Positions 48,129 to 57,757 are shown, counted from the stretch's first letter. The stretch: DNA of 64,000 bases from Circinella umbellata (GCA_025093555.1 JAIWNF010000009.1:888498-952497), one strand, 5' to 3'. Made by a program: numbers and translations. The notes: generated from the sequence alone by a model not told the origin.

Positions 48129-48210
48129 GCAGATATGGCCGAGCGGTCCAAGGCGCCACGTTCAGGTCGTGGTCTCGAAAGAGGCGAGAGTTCGAATCTC
48201 TCTGTCTGCA
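48129..48210 (+). tRNA. tRNA-Leu, anticodon CAG
   Basis: 82 bp including the discriminator A. The acceptor arms GCAGATA and TGTCTGC pair over seven positions. The D-arm holds TGGCCGAGCGG (A box) and the anticodon stem CCACG/CGTGG closes the loop TTCAGGT with anticodon CAG (48163-48165). A long variable arm (class II, as for Leu) is followed by the T-arm GAGAG TTCGAAT CTCTC (B box). No intron; CCA is not encoded. A TTTT terminator follows at 48220-48223. Confidence 0.95.
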
Positions 48211-48249
48211 GTTTAGTGATTTTGCTTAATCATATATACTGGAGAGTGT

Positions 48250-48286
48250 TGTTGTAATTTGTTGTAATATTTTTATGGCGGAACAA
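48250..48286 (-). repeat. LTR end fragment, reverse orientation
   Basis: GTTGTAATATTTTTATGGCG on the plus strand is the reverse complement of the 3' end of the LTR family found at 48287 and 53568. It is an older, truncated copy next to the tRNA gene. Confidence 0.55.
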
Positions 48287-48633
48287 TGTCGTAGCCATAA
48301 ATAGCAGTAACTCTATTTTCCTTTTTTATCCATTTGTGATACTTCTTTTGTAAACGTATTTTATTTTTATATTGCCACGTAGTTAATCCATATCACTGTC
48401 ACATCATCATAATAATTATTCGAACACGTAGTCAACCTTCAGTCATGAACACGTATATTATCATTATTAGTTTATCATATATCTTATAAGTAGTTTAGAA
48501 AATATATAAATACCCCTTCACATTTCATATAATAAAACATCATCTTTCAACTTATACTTTATTTATTTATTATCTTTTGTTCTATTCTATTTCTAATTGG
48601 CTACGGTGTTATCCGCCAAAATATATTACGACA
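48287..48633 (+). repeat. 5' LTR of the frameshifting Ty3 element
   Basis: 347 bp, TG...CA ends. A TATA-like sequence (AATATATAAATAC) lies near 48500. Confidence 0.95.
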
Positions 48634-48635
48634 AT

Positions 48636-48643
48636 TGGTAGCG
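48636..48643 (+). promoter_or_regulatory. Primer binding site, initiator tRNA-Met type
   Basis: TGGTAGCG begins two bases after the 5' LTR. The same octamer is the Ty3 primer site complementary to the 3' end of initiator tRNA-Met in yeast; use of that tRNA here is inference. Confidence 0.7.
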
Positions 48644-48682
48644 ACAGAAATTAAATAATATAAATATATATATATTTTTTTT

Positions 48683-49747
48683 ATGTCCAAACAAGTCTAT
48701 TCACCAGATAAATACAAGAACGTACCTAGTTTTCACGAATACCGCACAAGTAATAACGATCCACTAATAGACTTAGAACAAGAAACCTTTACAACAAAAC
48801 AAGAAATTACCTTTGAAGATCCAGTATTAAAAATGTCAGAAGAAAATAAAGTTATCATGCAAGCATTAACCAAGTTGTTGGAAAAACAAAGCTCTGGACC
48901 TACCTTCCATGCTCGTATACGTGAACCTGACACGTATCATGGTGACCGTGGACTAGATGCCGCTACTGGATGGATTCGCTCTGTTGAACGATATCTTGAG
49001 ATGGCCGATTTGAGCTCGCACAAATGGTCTGATTATGCTGCAACCTTGTTGCGTGATGAAGCTGACACTTGGTGGAGACAACAAGAATTAATGGGAGACT
49101 GTGATGAATGGTCAGTATTTAAAAAAAGATTTTTGGCGAACTTTAGCCCCCCAAATCGCTTACAATTGGCTCGTGATCATCTGGCGTCCCTTGTTCAAAC
49201 AAGTACTGTAGCAAACTACGTATCACAATTTCAAGCAGCCTGGTCTTCGGTACCGTCAATGGTGGATGAAGAAGCACTGGATCGATTCCAACGAGGGTTA
49301 CAACCTACTATTCGTCTTCAAGTTATGACACGTTTCCCCTTAACAACCGATGATGCAATGCGTTTGGCCTTAGCAGTCGAAGCTGCACAACAACGAAGTC
49401 AAAATATTTTATCCGAAAATAATCATCATCCTCTGTCGGTGCAACATCAACATCAACAATCCGCTCCTGAATACCTCCGTTCTTCTGGTGTAGCACCCAT
49501 GGACTTGGATGCCATTCGTTCACGAAGACAAGAATCAAATTGGCGCTCATCAGGACGCAGTGTTAATAATCATTGGCGTGGTAATAATAATTTTCATGGT
49601 AGTAACAATAATGATCGGGAATGTTATAATTGTGGTGGCTTTGGTCATATTGCTCGTTTCTGCTCTTCTCCTCGTCGCCAAGGTCGATCCAATAATCAAC
49701 ATCAAGGACGGTCATACCAGGGAAAAGGCCAAGCGCGTCAGGATTAA
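48683..49747 (+). CDS. Ty3 gag polyprotein
   Basis: 354 aa from a clear ATG. Residues about 70-230 form the capsid domain, with ATGWIRSVERYLEMADL, ADTWWRQQEL and WSVFKKRFLANF, typical of Ty3/gypsy gag. Residues about 315-330 are a CCHC zinc knuckle, CYNCGGFGHIARFC, followed by a basic RNA-binding tail. The frame ends at TAA 49745-49747, shortly after a -1 slippery heptamer at 49720-49726. Confidence 0.95.
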   Translation: MSKQVYSPDKYKNVPSFHEYRTSNNDPLIDLEQETFTTKQEITFEDPVLKMSEENKVIMQALTKLLEKQSSGPTFHARIREPDTYHGDRGLDAATGWIRSVERYLEMADLSSHKWSDYAATLLRDEADTWWRQQELMGDCDEWSVFKKRFLANFSPPNRLQLARDHLASLVQTSTVANYVSQFQAAWSSVPSMVDEEALDRFQRGLQPTIRLQVMTRFPLTTDDAMRLALAVEAAQQRSQNILSENNHHPLSVQHQHQQSAPEYLRSSGVAPMDLDAIRSRRQESNWRSSGRSVNNHWRGNNNFHGSNNNDRECYNCGGFGHIARFCSSPRRQGRSNNQHQGRSYQGKGQARQD

Positions 49748-49763
49748 AGGGAGTCCTGCCGCG
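49720..49763 (+). promoter_or_regulatory. Programmed -1 ribosomal frameshift cassette
   Basis: The slippery heptamer G GGA AAA (49720-49726) is in the gag frame with the canonical X XXY YYZ spacing. A 7-base spacer follows, then a hairpin: CGCG (49734-49737) and CAGGA (49739-49743) pair with TCCTG (49754-49758) and CGCG (49760-49763), with one T/C mismatch and a 10-base loop. Slipping back one base opens the frame that leads straight into the protease. The gag stop lies inside the hairpin loop region. Confidence 0.85.
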
Positions 49764-49797
49764 TTCCATTCCATCCCTTAACGTTGTTCAAGATGAG

Positions 49798-50328
49798 GTG
49801 CCAGTAGTTCCTGAAGGCGAGCTTATCGATTTATCCGATGATCAAGATGAAGACTCTACAATGTTACAAAAGACCTTAGATGAAGATAAACATTATTTTA
49901 ATTCCTTACTTTCAATAAAAGAAACTGATTTACCTCTGTATTTAATGTCGTGTGGTGATTGTGCTGTTAAAGTGTTGATTGATTCTGGCGCTTCTGGCTC
50001 ATATGTTGCTTCAAGGATTGCTGCTGGTTTAACAAGTCGTTCTGTTTCAAATCGGGAGGTTGAAACGGCTGGTGGTCATGTACTGGCAATCAACAAACAA
50101 GTTAGTCTTCCTTTGGATGCACAAGGATATAAACACACCATGGATGCATATGTTCTTGATACAAAGTTCGATGTGATCCTTGGTCGTAACTGGCTCAAGA
50201 CCGTACAACCAATACCCGACTGGGAGCTAGATACATGGCGAATTAATAAGAATGACCAACATTATATTATCCGTCCTCACAACAAGCGTGACATTCCTGA
50301 CCTTATTTATCTTCTATCACATCGTTAA
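49798..50328 (+). CDS. Ty3 protease region of pol
   Basis: Open in the -1 frame relative to gag; it has no ATG of its own and is continuous back to the slippery site. The retropepsin motif is LIDSGASGSYV, followed by a flap-like segment and ILGRNWLKT. It cuts the Gag-Pol polyprotein. The frame ends at TAA 50326-50328 after LLSHR, which separates it from RT in the same frame. Confidence 0.85.
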   Translation: MPVVPEGELIDLSDDQDEDSTMLQKTLDEDKHYFNSLLSIKETDLPLYLMSCGDCAVKVLIDSGASGSYVASRIAAGLTSRSVSNREVETAGGHVLAINKQVSLPLDAQGYKHTMDAYVLDTKFDVILGRNWLKTVQPIPDWELDTWRINKNDQHYIIRPHNKRDIPDLIYLLSHR

Positions 50329-50364
50329 GTCCAGCGTTTAGAACGCAGCAAGGGGATTGATAAT

Positions 50365-53226
50365 ATGTTCTTATGCTATGTTCGCCCCAATGATACAAGT
50401 GCCAGTGTTGCCATACAAGATTCAGCTGAATCATTGGTAAAGGAATTTGATGATGTATTTCAAGATACTCTTCCAGGTTTGCCTCCTGATCGTGGTGTTG
50501 AGCATGTCATCGACACCGGTGATGCAGATCCAATTTCTCGGCCCCCTTACAAAATGAGTCCTTTGGAATTGGTTGAACTGCGTAAACAGATCCAAGAATT
50601 ACTTGATTTGCGATTGATCCGACCAAGCTCATCACCATGGGGTGCTCCGGTATTATTTGTCCGTAAAAAAGATGGTACTATGCGAATGTGTATTGATTAT
50701 CGTGCCGCCAACCGAGTAACAAAGCGTATGTCTCATCCACTCCCTCGCATTGATGAGTGCCTTGAACAACTTCATGGCGCCAAGTATTACTCTAGTATCG
50801 ATCTGAAAAGTGGCTATCATCAAATACGTATCCGAAAAGAAGATATTCCAAAGACTTCTTTTAATACACGGTATGGTTCCTATGAGTGGGTAGTTCTTCC
50901 TTTTGGTTTAATGAATGCACCGCCAGTATTTCAGAAAACCATGAATTCGGTGCTTGGCGACTGTATTGACAAGTTTGCAATGGTGTATCTTGACGACATT
51001 TTAATATATAGCAAAACAAAAGAAGACCATTATCGACATTTACGTTGTGTCCTTGAACGCTTACGCAAAGCTAAACTTATTGCCAATTTGAAAAAGTGCG
51101 ACCTTTTCAAAACTGAATTGGAGTTTGTTGGTTTCCAAGTTTCGGCGCGTGGTATTCTACCCTCCACAAAAAAAATACAAGCTATTCAAGACTGGCCAGT
51201 TCCATCGAATGTACAAGAAGTTCGTCAATTTGTCGGCTTGGCGTCGCATTACCGTCGTTTTATTAAAGGTTTCGCTTCGTTGGCTGCACCGTTAACTGAA
51301 TTGACAAAAGGAACAGGAGCGAAGAAAAGGGCGATTGCGTGGACAAATAATTGCCAAGTGGCTTTTGAAAAACTTAAAGATCGCATGACTGCTGCTCCTA
51401 TTTTGGTGCCACCTAATCCGGATGCCCCCTATATCATTGAAACCGACTCTAGTGATTTCGCTGTTGGTGCTGTTTTATTACAACAAGGCGATGATGGTCA
51501 ACTACATCCTTTGGCTTTCGAATCAAAAAAACTTTCAGCTGCCGAACGAAACTATCCGGCCCAGGAACGAGAATTACTAGCGATATTACATTCATTAAGG
51601 ACTTGGCGTTGCTTTATTGATGGTCGACGTTACACAGTTTTCTCTGACCACCATCCATTAAAATATTTCCGTTCTAAAACCAAGCCCACACCAAGACTGA
51701 CCCGATGGATTGCCGAGATTGAACTGTATGACCCTGATATACAGTATAAACCAGGTCGTGACAACCATGTTCCAGATTTGTTATCAAGGCGGGATGGTCC
51801 AACTTGTCTTACTGATGAAAAGTCTCTGGAGCCTGATTATCTTTATGCTGTTAAGTCTGTCCAAGAATCAGATTGGCCAAAATTTTATGCCCTTGGTGAA
51901 GAAAATTGGCCACATATGTACAAGGACCTGTTAGCAAAGCACAAAGAAAAGTTTGTAGTCCGGGATAATCAAGTCTTTCGTTTGGTAAAAAATGATAATG
52001 AAATCACAGAAATGCGATATGTTTTGTTTGCTCGTCGTGCTGATCTGGTCCAAGATTTTCATAAATCTGTTGGCCATGCTGGTAATCTTACAGTTTATGA
52101 TCTGATGCGTAAAAGATGGTGGTGGCCTGATATGCGCTCGGATATCCAAGGATGGTTAGCTACTTGTCCTCAGTGTCAACTTGCTGCTAATGCCGATCGG
52201 AAAACTCATCATGCCCCAATGAAGCCTTTAGCTGTTCCTCCAGTTTTTTCTCGTTGGCATTTAGACTTCGTTGGTGAGTTACCAACTACTGTTAATGGTA
52301 ACCGTTGGCTTCTTGTGGCTGTGGATTATGCCACCAATTGGACTATTGCTCGTGCGGTGCCTGATGCTACTGGAGAAGCCATCGCCAATTTTATTTATGA
52401 AGAAATTGTGCTCCCATTTTCCTGTCCTGCTGAAATCTTAACAGACCGTGGTGCTAATTTCATGTCAAAGGTGTTGGCTTTGTATCTGGGTCGTCTCAAG
52501 ACTAATCATATAAGAACTAGTGCCTTTCATGCACGCAGTAATAGTAAGGTGGAACGTACCAACCAGGTTTTAAAACAAATGTTGCGTAAATATACTCATG
52601 GCCAAATCCATTGCTGGGACCAATTTGTTGACGCTGCTGTCTTTGCTTGCCGAGTCCGTAAACATCGTACTACTGGTTTTAGCCCTTACTTTTTGGTGTA
52701 TGGTATCGAGCCTAAATTACCTGGTGATGTTTTGCCTCCCTTTATTCAAGTAAATGAATCTGCTCCTAGCGAATCTTTAATTGTTCAAGGCCGTGTGCCT
52801 GAAGCACGCCGATTACGGGAAGCTCGTCTTATTGCCGAACAAAAATTACAAAATCAAGCTGCTAAGGATAAGGCCATCTGGGATGCTGTACTCAAACCGC
52901 AAAATTTTTCTGTTGGTGACCATGTATTAATGCGGCATGAAAACAAGTTTAGCCTTGAGTATAATTGGAAAGGCCCATACAAAGTTATTGCTGTCAACCC
53001 TGATCACCATGTCTATCAATTACAAGCTCTTAATGGCCCTATTTATAATTCTTGGGTTCATACTGACCGTTTGCGGCCTATCCATGTTAATTCCGCTCTT
53101 TCTTCTGATCCATGGTTTGACCCTACTGCTGTACGCGCTGCTGAACGTCGCCATCTTGAAGCTGTTCGTAATCTTGCTGTATTGTCCGAGGACGTACAAT
53201 ATTCTGGGGAGGGGATATTGTCGTAG
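50365..53226 (+). CDS. Ty3 pol: reverse transcriptase, RNase H, integrase
   Basis: 953 residues from the first ATG after the TAA at 50326. RT: FVRKKDGTMRMCIDYRAAN, LPFGLMNAPPVFQ and the catalytic YLDD near residue 210. RNase H: ETDSSDFAVGAVL, AQERELLAI and SDHHPL. Integrase zinc module: HKSVGHAG...CPQCQL. Integrase core D, D, E: WHLDFVGEL, LTDRGANFMS and HARSNSKVER. The C-terminus holds a GPY/F module (YNWKGPYKVI...SWVHTDRL) but no chromodomain. It shares the protease frame, so intact expression would need read-through of the TAA or the TAA is a mutation. The frame overlaps the first bases of the 3' LTR. Confidence 0.93.
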   Translation: MFLCYVRPNDTSASVAIQDSAESLVKEFDDVFQDTLPGLPPDRGVEHVIDTGDADPISRPPYKMSPLELVELRKQIQELLDLRLIRPSSSPWGAPVLFVRKKDGTMRMCIDYRAANRVTKRMSHPLPRIDECLEQLHGAKYYSSIDLKSGYHQIRIRKEDIPKTSFNTRYGSYEWVVLPFGLMNAPPVFQKTMNSVLGDCIDKFAMVYLDDILIYSKTKEDHYRHLRCVLERLRKAKLIANLKKCDLFKTELEFVGFQVSARGILPSTKKIQAIQDWPVPSNVQEVRQFVGLASHYRRFIKGFASLAAPLTELTKGTGAKKRAIAWTNNCQVAFEKLKDRMTAAPILVPPNPDAPYIIETDSSDFAVGAVLLQQGDDGQLHPLAFESKKLSAAERNYPAQERELLAILHSLRTWRCFIDGRRYTVFSDHHPLKYFRSKTKPTPRLTRWIAEIELYDPDIQYKPGRDNHVPDLLSRRDGPTCLTDEKSLEPDYLYAVKSVQESDWPKFYALGEENWPHMYKDLLAKHKEKFVVRDNQVFRLVKNDNEITEMRYVLFARRADLVQDFHKSVGHAGNLTVYDLMRKRWWWPDMRSDIQGWLATCPQCQLAANADRKTHHAPMKPLAVPPVFSRWHLDFVGELPTTVNGNRWLLVAVDYATNWTIARAVPDATGEAIANFIYEEIVLPFSCPAEILTDRGANFMSKVLALYLGRLKTNHIRTSAFHARSNSKVERTNQVLKQMLRKYTHGQIHCWDQFVDAAVFACRVRKHRTTGFSPYFLVYGIEPKLPGDVLPPFIQVNESAPSESLIVQGRVPEARRLREARLIAEQKLQNQAAKDKAIWDAVLKPQNFSVGDHVLMRHENKFSLEYNWKGPYKVIAVNPDHHVYQLQALNGPIYNSWVHTDRLRPIHVNSALSSDPWFDPTAVRAAERRHLEAVRNLAVLSEDVQYSGEGILS
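53205..53217 (+). promoter_or_regulatory. Polypurine tract of the Ty3 element
   Basis: TGGGGAGGGGATA lies directly before the 3' LTR and would prime plus-strand DNA synthesis. It overlaps the end of the pol frame. Confidence 0.75.
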
Positions 53227-53566
53227 CCATAAATAGCAGTAACTCTATTTTCCTTTTTTATCCATTTGTGATACTTCTTTTGTAAACGTATTTTATTTTT
53301 ATATTGCCACGTAGTTAATCTATATCACTGTCACATCATCATAATAATTATTCGAACACGTAGTCAACCTTCAGTCACGAACACGTATATTATCATTATT
53401 AGTTTATCATATATCTTATAAGTAGTTTAGAAAATATATAAATACTCCTTCACATTTCATATAATAAAAACATCATCTTTCAACTTATACTTTATTTATT
53501 TATTATCTTTTGTTCTATTCTATTTCTAATTGGCTATGGTGTTATCCGCCAAAATATATTACGACA
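53219..53566 (+). repeat. 3' LTR of the frameshifting Ty3 element
   Basis: 348 bp; differs from the 5' LTR by four transitions and one extra A in an A-run. Confidence 0.95.
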
Positions 53567-53567
53567 T

Positions 53568-53949
53568 TGTCATAGTCAAAAATAACAGTTACATTCATTT
53601 TCCTTTTTGGATTATTTTTGTGTTACTTCTTTATAAAGATATTTGATTTTTATGATGCCACGTAGTTATATCCATATCACCGTCACTTTACCATAGTATC
53701 CATTTGAACACGTATACATTCTATAGTCACAAACACGTATTCAATCCACAATCATTCCACGTATATTATTATTATTAGCTTTTACATATATTCATCATTA
53801 TTCACAGTAGTTAGAAAAACATATAAATATCTGTTCATAATTAAAACAATAAACATTATCTTTCAACTTATATTTTATTCTTTAATTATCTTTTATTCTA
53901 TTCTATTTTCTATTGGCTACGGTATTGATCTGCCAAAAATATTACAACA
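53568..53949 (+). repeat. Diverged solo LTR in tandem with the Ty3 3' LTR
   Basis: Starts TGTCATAGTC one base after the 3' LTR and ends ATTACAACA. It follows the same order of motifs as the Ty3 LTR (CACGTAGTTA, ACACGTAT, ATAAATA, CATTATCTTTCAAC, TATTGGCTACGGTATT) at clearly lower identity, so it is an older relative. Confidence 0.8.
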
Positions 53950-53969
53950 TTGTCATAGCTAATGTCGTA

Positions 53970-54077
53970 GTAGCTAAAATATCTAGTACTACCTTTCATC
54001 TTGTAATTATTAATCGGTTATTTTTAATACTGATTAATAATTACAAGATGAAAGGTAGTACTAGATATTTTAGCTAC
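53970..54077. repeat. Perfect 46-bp palindrome (hairpin)
   Basis: The left arm 53970-54015 (starting GTAGCTAAAATATCTAGTAC) and right arm 54032-54077 are exact reverse complements over 46 bases, with a 16-base loop. It lies at the junction of a forward and a reversed LTR fragment. Confidence 0.95.
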
Positions 54078-54230
54078 AACAGGCAGATAATACTGTAGCC
54101 AAATAAAATAGAATAACAAAAAGGAAGAAAAAAAGAATATAGGGTAATGAAAAGATATCTTTTTATTTAATAAAATAATCCACTATTTATATGTTTTCTA
54201 AACTACTGCAGATGTGAATATCATAATAGG
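54078..54230 (-). repeat. Truncated LTR fragment, reverse orientation
   Basis: The reverse complement contains TATTTGGCTACAGTATTATC near its 3' end and the segment TAGTTTAGAAAACATATAAA, matching the Ty3 LTR family in the same order. The 5' part is missing or too diverged to see. Confidence 0.65.
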
Positions 54231-54504
54231 GTGTCTCAAACATCAAAATTTTTGCAAATATTGAAAATCAGCAGATTTTCGGCATGGATAATATGAATAG
54301 GGCTCCTGAGCCAATCAGAAATAGGATTATTGAATAGCTAATCAAAAATCATTTTATTGAAACCCTCTCTCTGTTTATAAAAAAACTTTATTATTTCGCT
54401 GTTTCGATTTCATAGTTAAACTTGTTACTACTTTACACACGTGTTTATATAACTCTAACAATCACCTTGTCTGCCATTCACTTTAATTAACTCATTTCAG
54501 TATA
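54231..54504. promoter_or_regulatory. Probable promoter of the exonuclease element gene
   Basis: Contains a TATA-like TTTATAAAAAAAC at 54375-54387 and a pyrimidine-rich stretch before the ATG at 54505. Confidence 0.35.
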
Positions 54505-55203
54505 ATGCCAAAGCAAAAGCAAAGTGGATCGCAAAAAAAAACAGGAACCTCCTTCAAAAATAATAACACTGGTGGTAGACAAACAACCTTGTCTTTTACT
54601 AGCGATAAAACAAAGAATACTATCAATAACGAGCATACTTCCACTTTGACAGCTGACAAAGGTAAAAAGCCTTTGTACAGTTCTATTCTAAAGGGAGCGG
54701 CATGATCATCCACCCCAGTAGAAAAAAATACAGCAGCATCATCACCATCACCAGTAGTTCATACAACATCTGCTGCTGTGGATGCTGGGACTAATACAGA
54801 GCAAGAAGAGGATATTGATGAAATGCCTCTTGAGGAAATGATTTCTTCTATTTCCGATGTGGAAGACAATAATGGCGTCTCAAACGAAAACATATATGAT
54901 GACATCGACGATATAGATAATGTTGAAGAGGACACGGAGGGGGATGGTACCGAAGACTTCAAACTCGAGTTTACAGGTATAGGATCCAGAAATGGGAATG
55001 AAACAAACAGTAATAGCTTAGCACAAACCAAGTTAGCAGCTATACAAAAATATCTTAAGGAAGTTCAAAAACGTGTTGCAGCACAACGATACCCTGATGA
55101 ATACAAACAAGGGACGTTTTGGATATACCCTAAGGATCCTTATTTTGCTCTCTATGAATATCTAAATCCTAACGTTTCTTATATCCCACGAATTTTTCTT
55201 TAG
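54505..55203 (+). pseudogene. N-terminal part of the exonuclease element gene
   Basis: Starts with an ATG and a basic, polar region (MPKQKQSGSQKK, then RQTTLSFTSDKTK, resembling a PIP-box-like QTTLSF). TGA at 54703-54705 interrupts the frame, which then continues unchanged through an acidic region (DIDEMPLEEM, DDIDDIDNVEEDTEGDG) into FWIYPKDPYFALYEYLNPN and stops at 55201. The acidic and basic N-terminus fits a nuclear protein. See the next entries for the rest of the same gene. Confidence 0.6.
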
Positions 55204-55721
55204 AATTAAAAAATACTCATTAAAGATTACAACAAAAACTTGAACTATCCAACTTGCAAAAAGTATTCCTTGAAATCGAAAGGTTATGGCAACAGATGTC
55301 GTCGAGTGGTGGATATAACAGAATAAGCGATAAGAAACATTTCATATTGAAAAGATGGAAACAATTTTGATGGCATATTAACTTGAGTATAATCTAAGCT
55401 CATTTTATATATTATTAGCATGTTACGAATGTGAGGGTGAACAGTGCGGTGCCTCATTTATGGCTAATGATGAAAAGATTATATGACAGCTACCCAAATT
55501 TCTGCAGTGTCAATATACAGCTTATCTCACTCAACGCGGTAGACTATCAAAAATAGTTGGTGATATATTACAACCATTGATGCAGAATTCAGTGGTGGGT
55601 CCTAAACTCCTAAACGATTTCACAAGCTCTTAGTTGAATTACATGCATTAAGACATTCCAGATCAGAATTTTAGTACCTGAATAGTGCTGCATTTCTAAA
55701 AAAAAAAATCCAACTATAAAG
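55204..55721 (+). pseudogene. Broken Cys-containing middle domain of the exonuclease element gene
   Basis: Discontinuous frames show a paired-Cys motif (CYECEG.QCGASF) near 55418-55460 followed by QLPKFLQCQYTAYLTQRGRL, KIVGDILQPLMQNSVVGPK and ELHALRHSRSEF. This pattern recalls the Cys-rich domain (DUF6729 type, from memory) found in multicopy fungal exonuclease proteins. Several stops are present. Confidence 0.45.
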
Positions 55722-56860
55722 ATGATGCTCAAAACAAACAAAACTATCATACCGTTCTCTTCATTTAATGATGCTAAAGGTTATGCTGGTTATATCCCTT
55801 CTGCCCAATATCTCAGATCGTTTTATACAACTTATACTGAAGAAACTTCTTACCTTCTCGATAAACAGATGATGGTCCTTGATGCATCCTATTTGAAAGG
55901 CGACCATAGCTTTAAAATCATCAAACTCATGGGCAAGGTGGATGGCACGCCAACATTTACAGCCTTATACACGGTCTTGAATGAGTATGAAGAAGTGCGG
56001 GTCCAGTTCCTTGTTCTAACCAAATCTATCAGTTACCTTAAATATGCGTTTGATGCATTGCGCCGTTCACTTGATCTCTATAGGCATTCTCAACCTCAAA
56101 TTTTCTTTACAGGTAACATTAGGGGGGACAAAAACTTATTGGAGAGTGTGTTTCCTTCATTAAAGTCAGATGTTAAACCAGTAGACAAGCCTGAGCCTGG
56201 AACTGTAATTGATAACAGTAAATATCCCAAGCTGATGATACCCGGAGACCAAGTGCAAATACGTTGCTTTCAAGAGGCAGATGATATGGAAGCAGCTGCT
56301 AAGGATCTGTTGGATCAAGTAGAAGTTGAAGGAATGAATAAGAAAAAAGAATTGGTAGTAGGTTTTGATTGTGAATGGCCAGTTATTGAAGGATATGGAC
56401 CTGGAAGAATTGGCACCATACAAATTGCTACTAGCAGAAATATTGACATTTATTGTCTTGGGCAGATTCATAAGTTACCACCATCATTAAATGAAGTTCT
56501 CTCCAGTTCAAAGATCATCAAAGTTGGACGAAAGGTACAAGAAGACCTTAAAAAAATCGAGCACGATTTTTTGGTGAATTGTAGAGGTGCATATGATGTT
56601 GCAGCACTCTACAAAGAGCGAGGACTTATCAACATACAGCGAATAAGCTTATCAGATATTTGTGCTAGGGTGTTAGAACGTTTTCTCCCAAAAGATGATA
56701 ATGTAAGATGCAGTGATTAGAGCAATATTATTGGATTATCTACAGCACAGAAAGAGTATGCTGCCCTTGATGCATGGGCTGGTTTGGAAATATATAATAA
56801 TGTAAAGCAAAAGCAAGTAGTAGGAAAGAAAATAAAGAAGCCTGTGAATGAAGGTAGATA
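55722..56860 (+). pseudogene. Transposase-like core plus DEDDy 3'-5' exonuclease
   Basis: A 332-codon frame (55722-56720) interrupted by TAG at 56718 and then continuing in frame. The N-terminal half has MVLDASYLKGDHSFKIIKLM and IFFTGNIRGDKNLLESVFPS, with spaced Asp residues that look like an RNase H-fold DDE core. The C-terminal half is a WRN/RNase D-like exonuclease: VVGFDCEWPV (Asp and Glu of Exo I), KVGRKVQEDLKKI (Asp of Exo II) and, after the stop, YAALDAWAGLEIY (Tyr and Asp of Exo III). All four acidic positions and the Tyr are kept, but the stop cuts off Exo III. Multicopy fungal genes with this exonuclease are often repeat-associated; assignment as a transposase is inference. Confidence 0.65.
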
Positions 56861-56874
56861 TTAATATATAATAA

Positions 56875-57691
56875 TTGCATTTTTTCAATACAACTATAAT
56901 GTATTTTATAACATTAATATTTATATATATATTAAGAACAAGTATTTCATATAGCCCGGGTCATATGACTGAAGCTGCAGCATATGGTGAAATCAGTTGC
57001 CAACAAGATAAATGTAACAGCAAGAAAGTAACAACATCACAAGTAATTATCACTGTAAAACAGGTAGTAATACCAGGTGCGATGGATTTACAATCCAAGC
57101 CTCTCTCTGAGTATGGTGAAGTACCATTTCAAATTGCAGTAAGGCTATCTGATCTTCGAACATCAACCCTGGTTGAGCTGAAACAATTTACATTCACACA
57201 AGATAAAAATACAACAAACGAAGGTATAATAAAAACAACATCATAAATTGTTGATGACACATACTCATTTTTATTTTTACTAGATAAAGGTGAACAAAAT
57301 GTTGAAGAGCGCAATGATAGTTATAACGATGTAGTCGATGATATACTTTATAATGATTAAGCACAAATACAGCAATGTGTAGAATCATCAGAAGTGGAAG
57401 TCAAAAGCAGCGAATATGGGCGTACAGAATTTTCTTCCCTTCCTTCTCAATATGAGCATACCGAACCAATAAGGTCAAGGGTTATCAAAGATGTTTTCCA
57501 TCTTATGGACCAAATTAAGGTACCGCGTAGACATGGGCTTGCTAATGATTTTTCACGTAGATTACGGGATGCGCTCTTCGTTGTTGATGAAGATGATAAA
57601 AAAAGAGTAGAAGCAGTTTTGCTTAAGCAAGGAACCACTTGGAATGAAAAGTTAATCAAGAATCCGCACTGGCTATTTCGTAGAGTAAAAC
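56875..57691 (+). pseudogene. Linker region of the exonuclease element gene
   Basis: Two exons (to 57223 and 57284-57691, GT-AG intron between) encode polar sequence with MTEAAAYGEISCQQDKCNSK and RVIKDVFHLMDQIKVPRRHG. TAA at 57358-57360 interrupts the frame. It joins in phase over the intron 57692-57757 to the next part. Confidence 0.5.
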
Positions 57692-57757
57692 GTAAGTAAA
57701 AAAAAACATAATTGGCCTCATTAATGGAAATTGTAACAGTAAGAAACGTTTTTTTAG

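Larger units (their letters stand above)
48287..53566 (+). mobile_element. Full-length Ty3 element with -1 frameshift signal
   Basis: A 5280-bp element with LTRs 48287-48633 (347 bp) and 53219-53566 (348 bp), which differ by four substitutions and one inserted A. LTR ends are TGTCGTA...TACGACA. It carries gag, protease and RT-RNase H-integrase frames on the plus strand. No matching 5-bp target duplication is seen (AACAA left, TTGTC right), which suggests recombination with a neighbouring LTR. It starts 77 bp after the tRNA-Leu gene. Confidence 0.93.
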
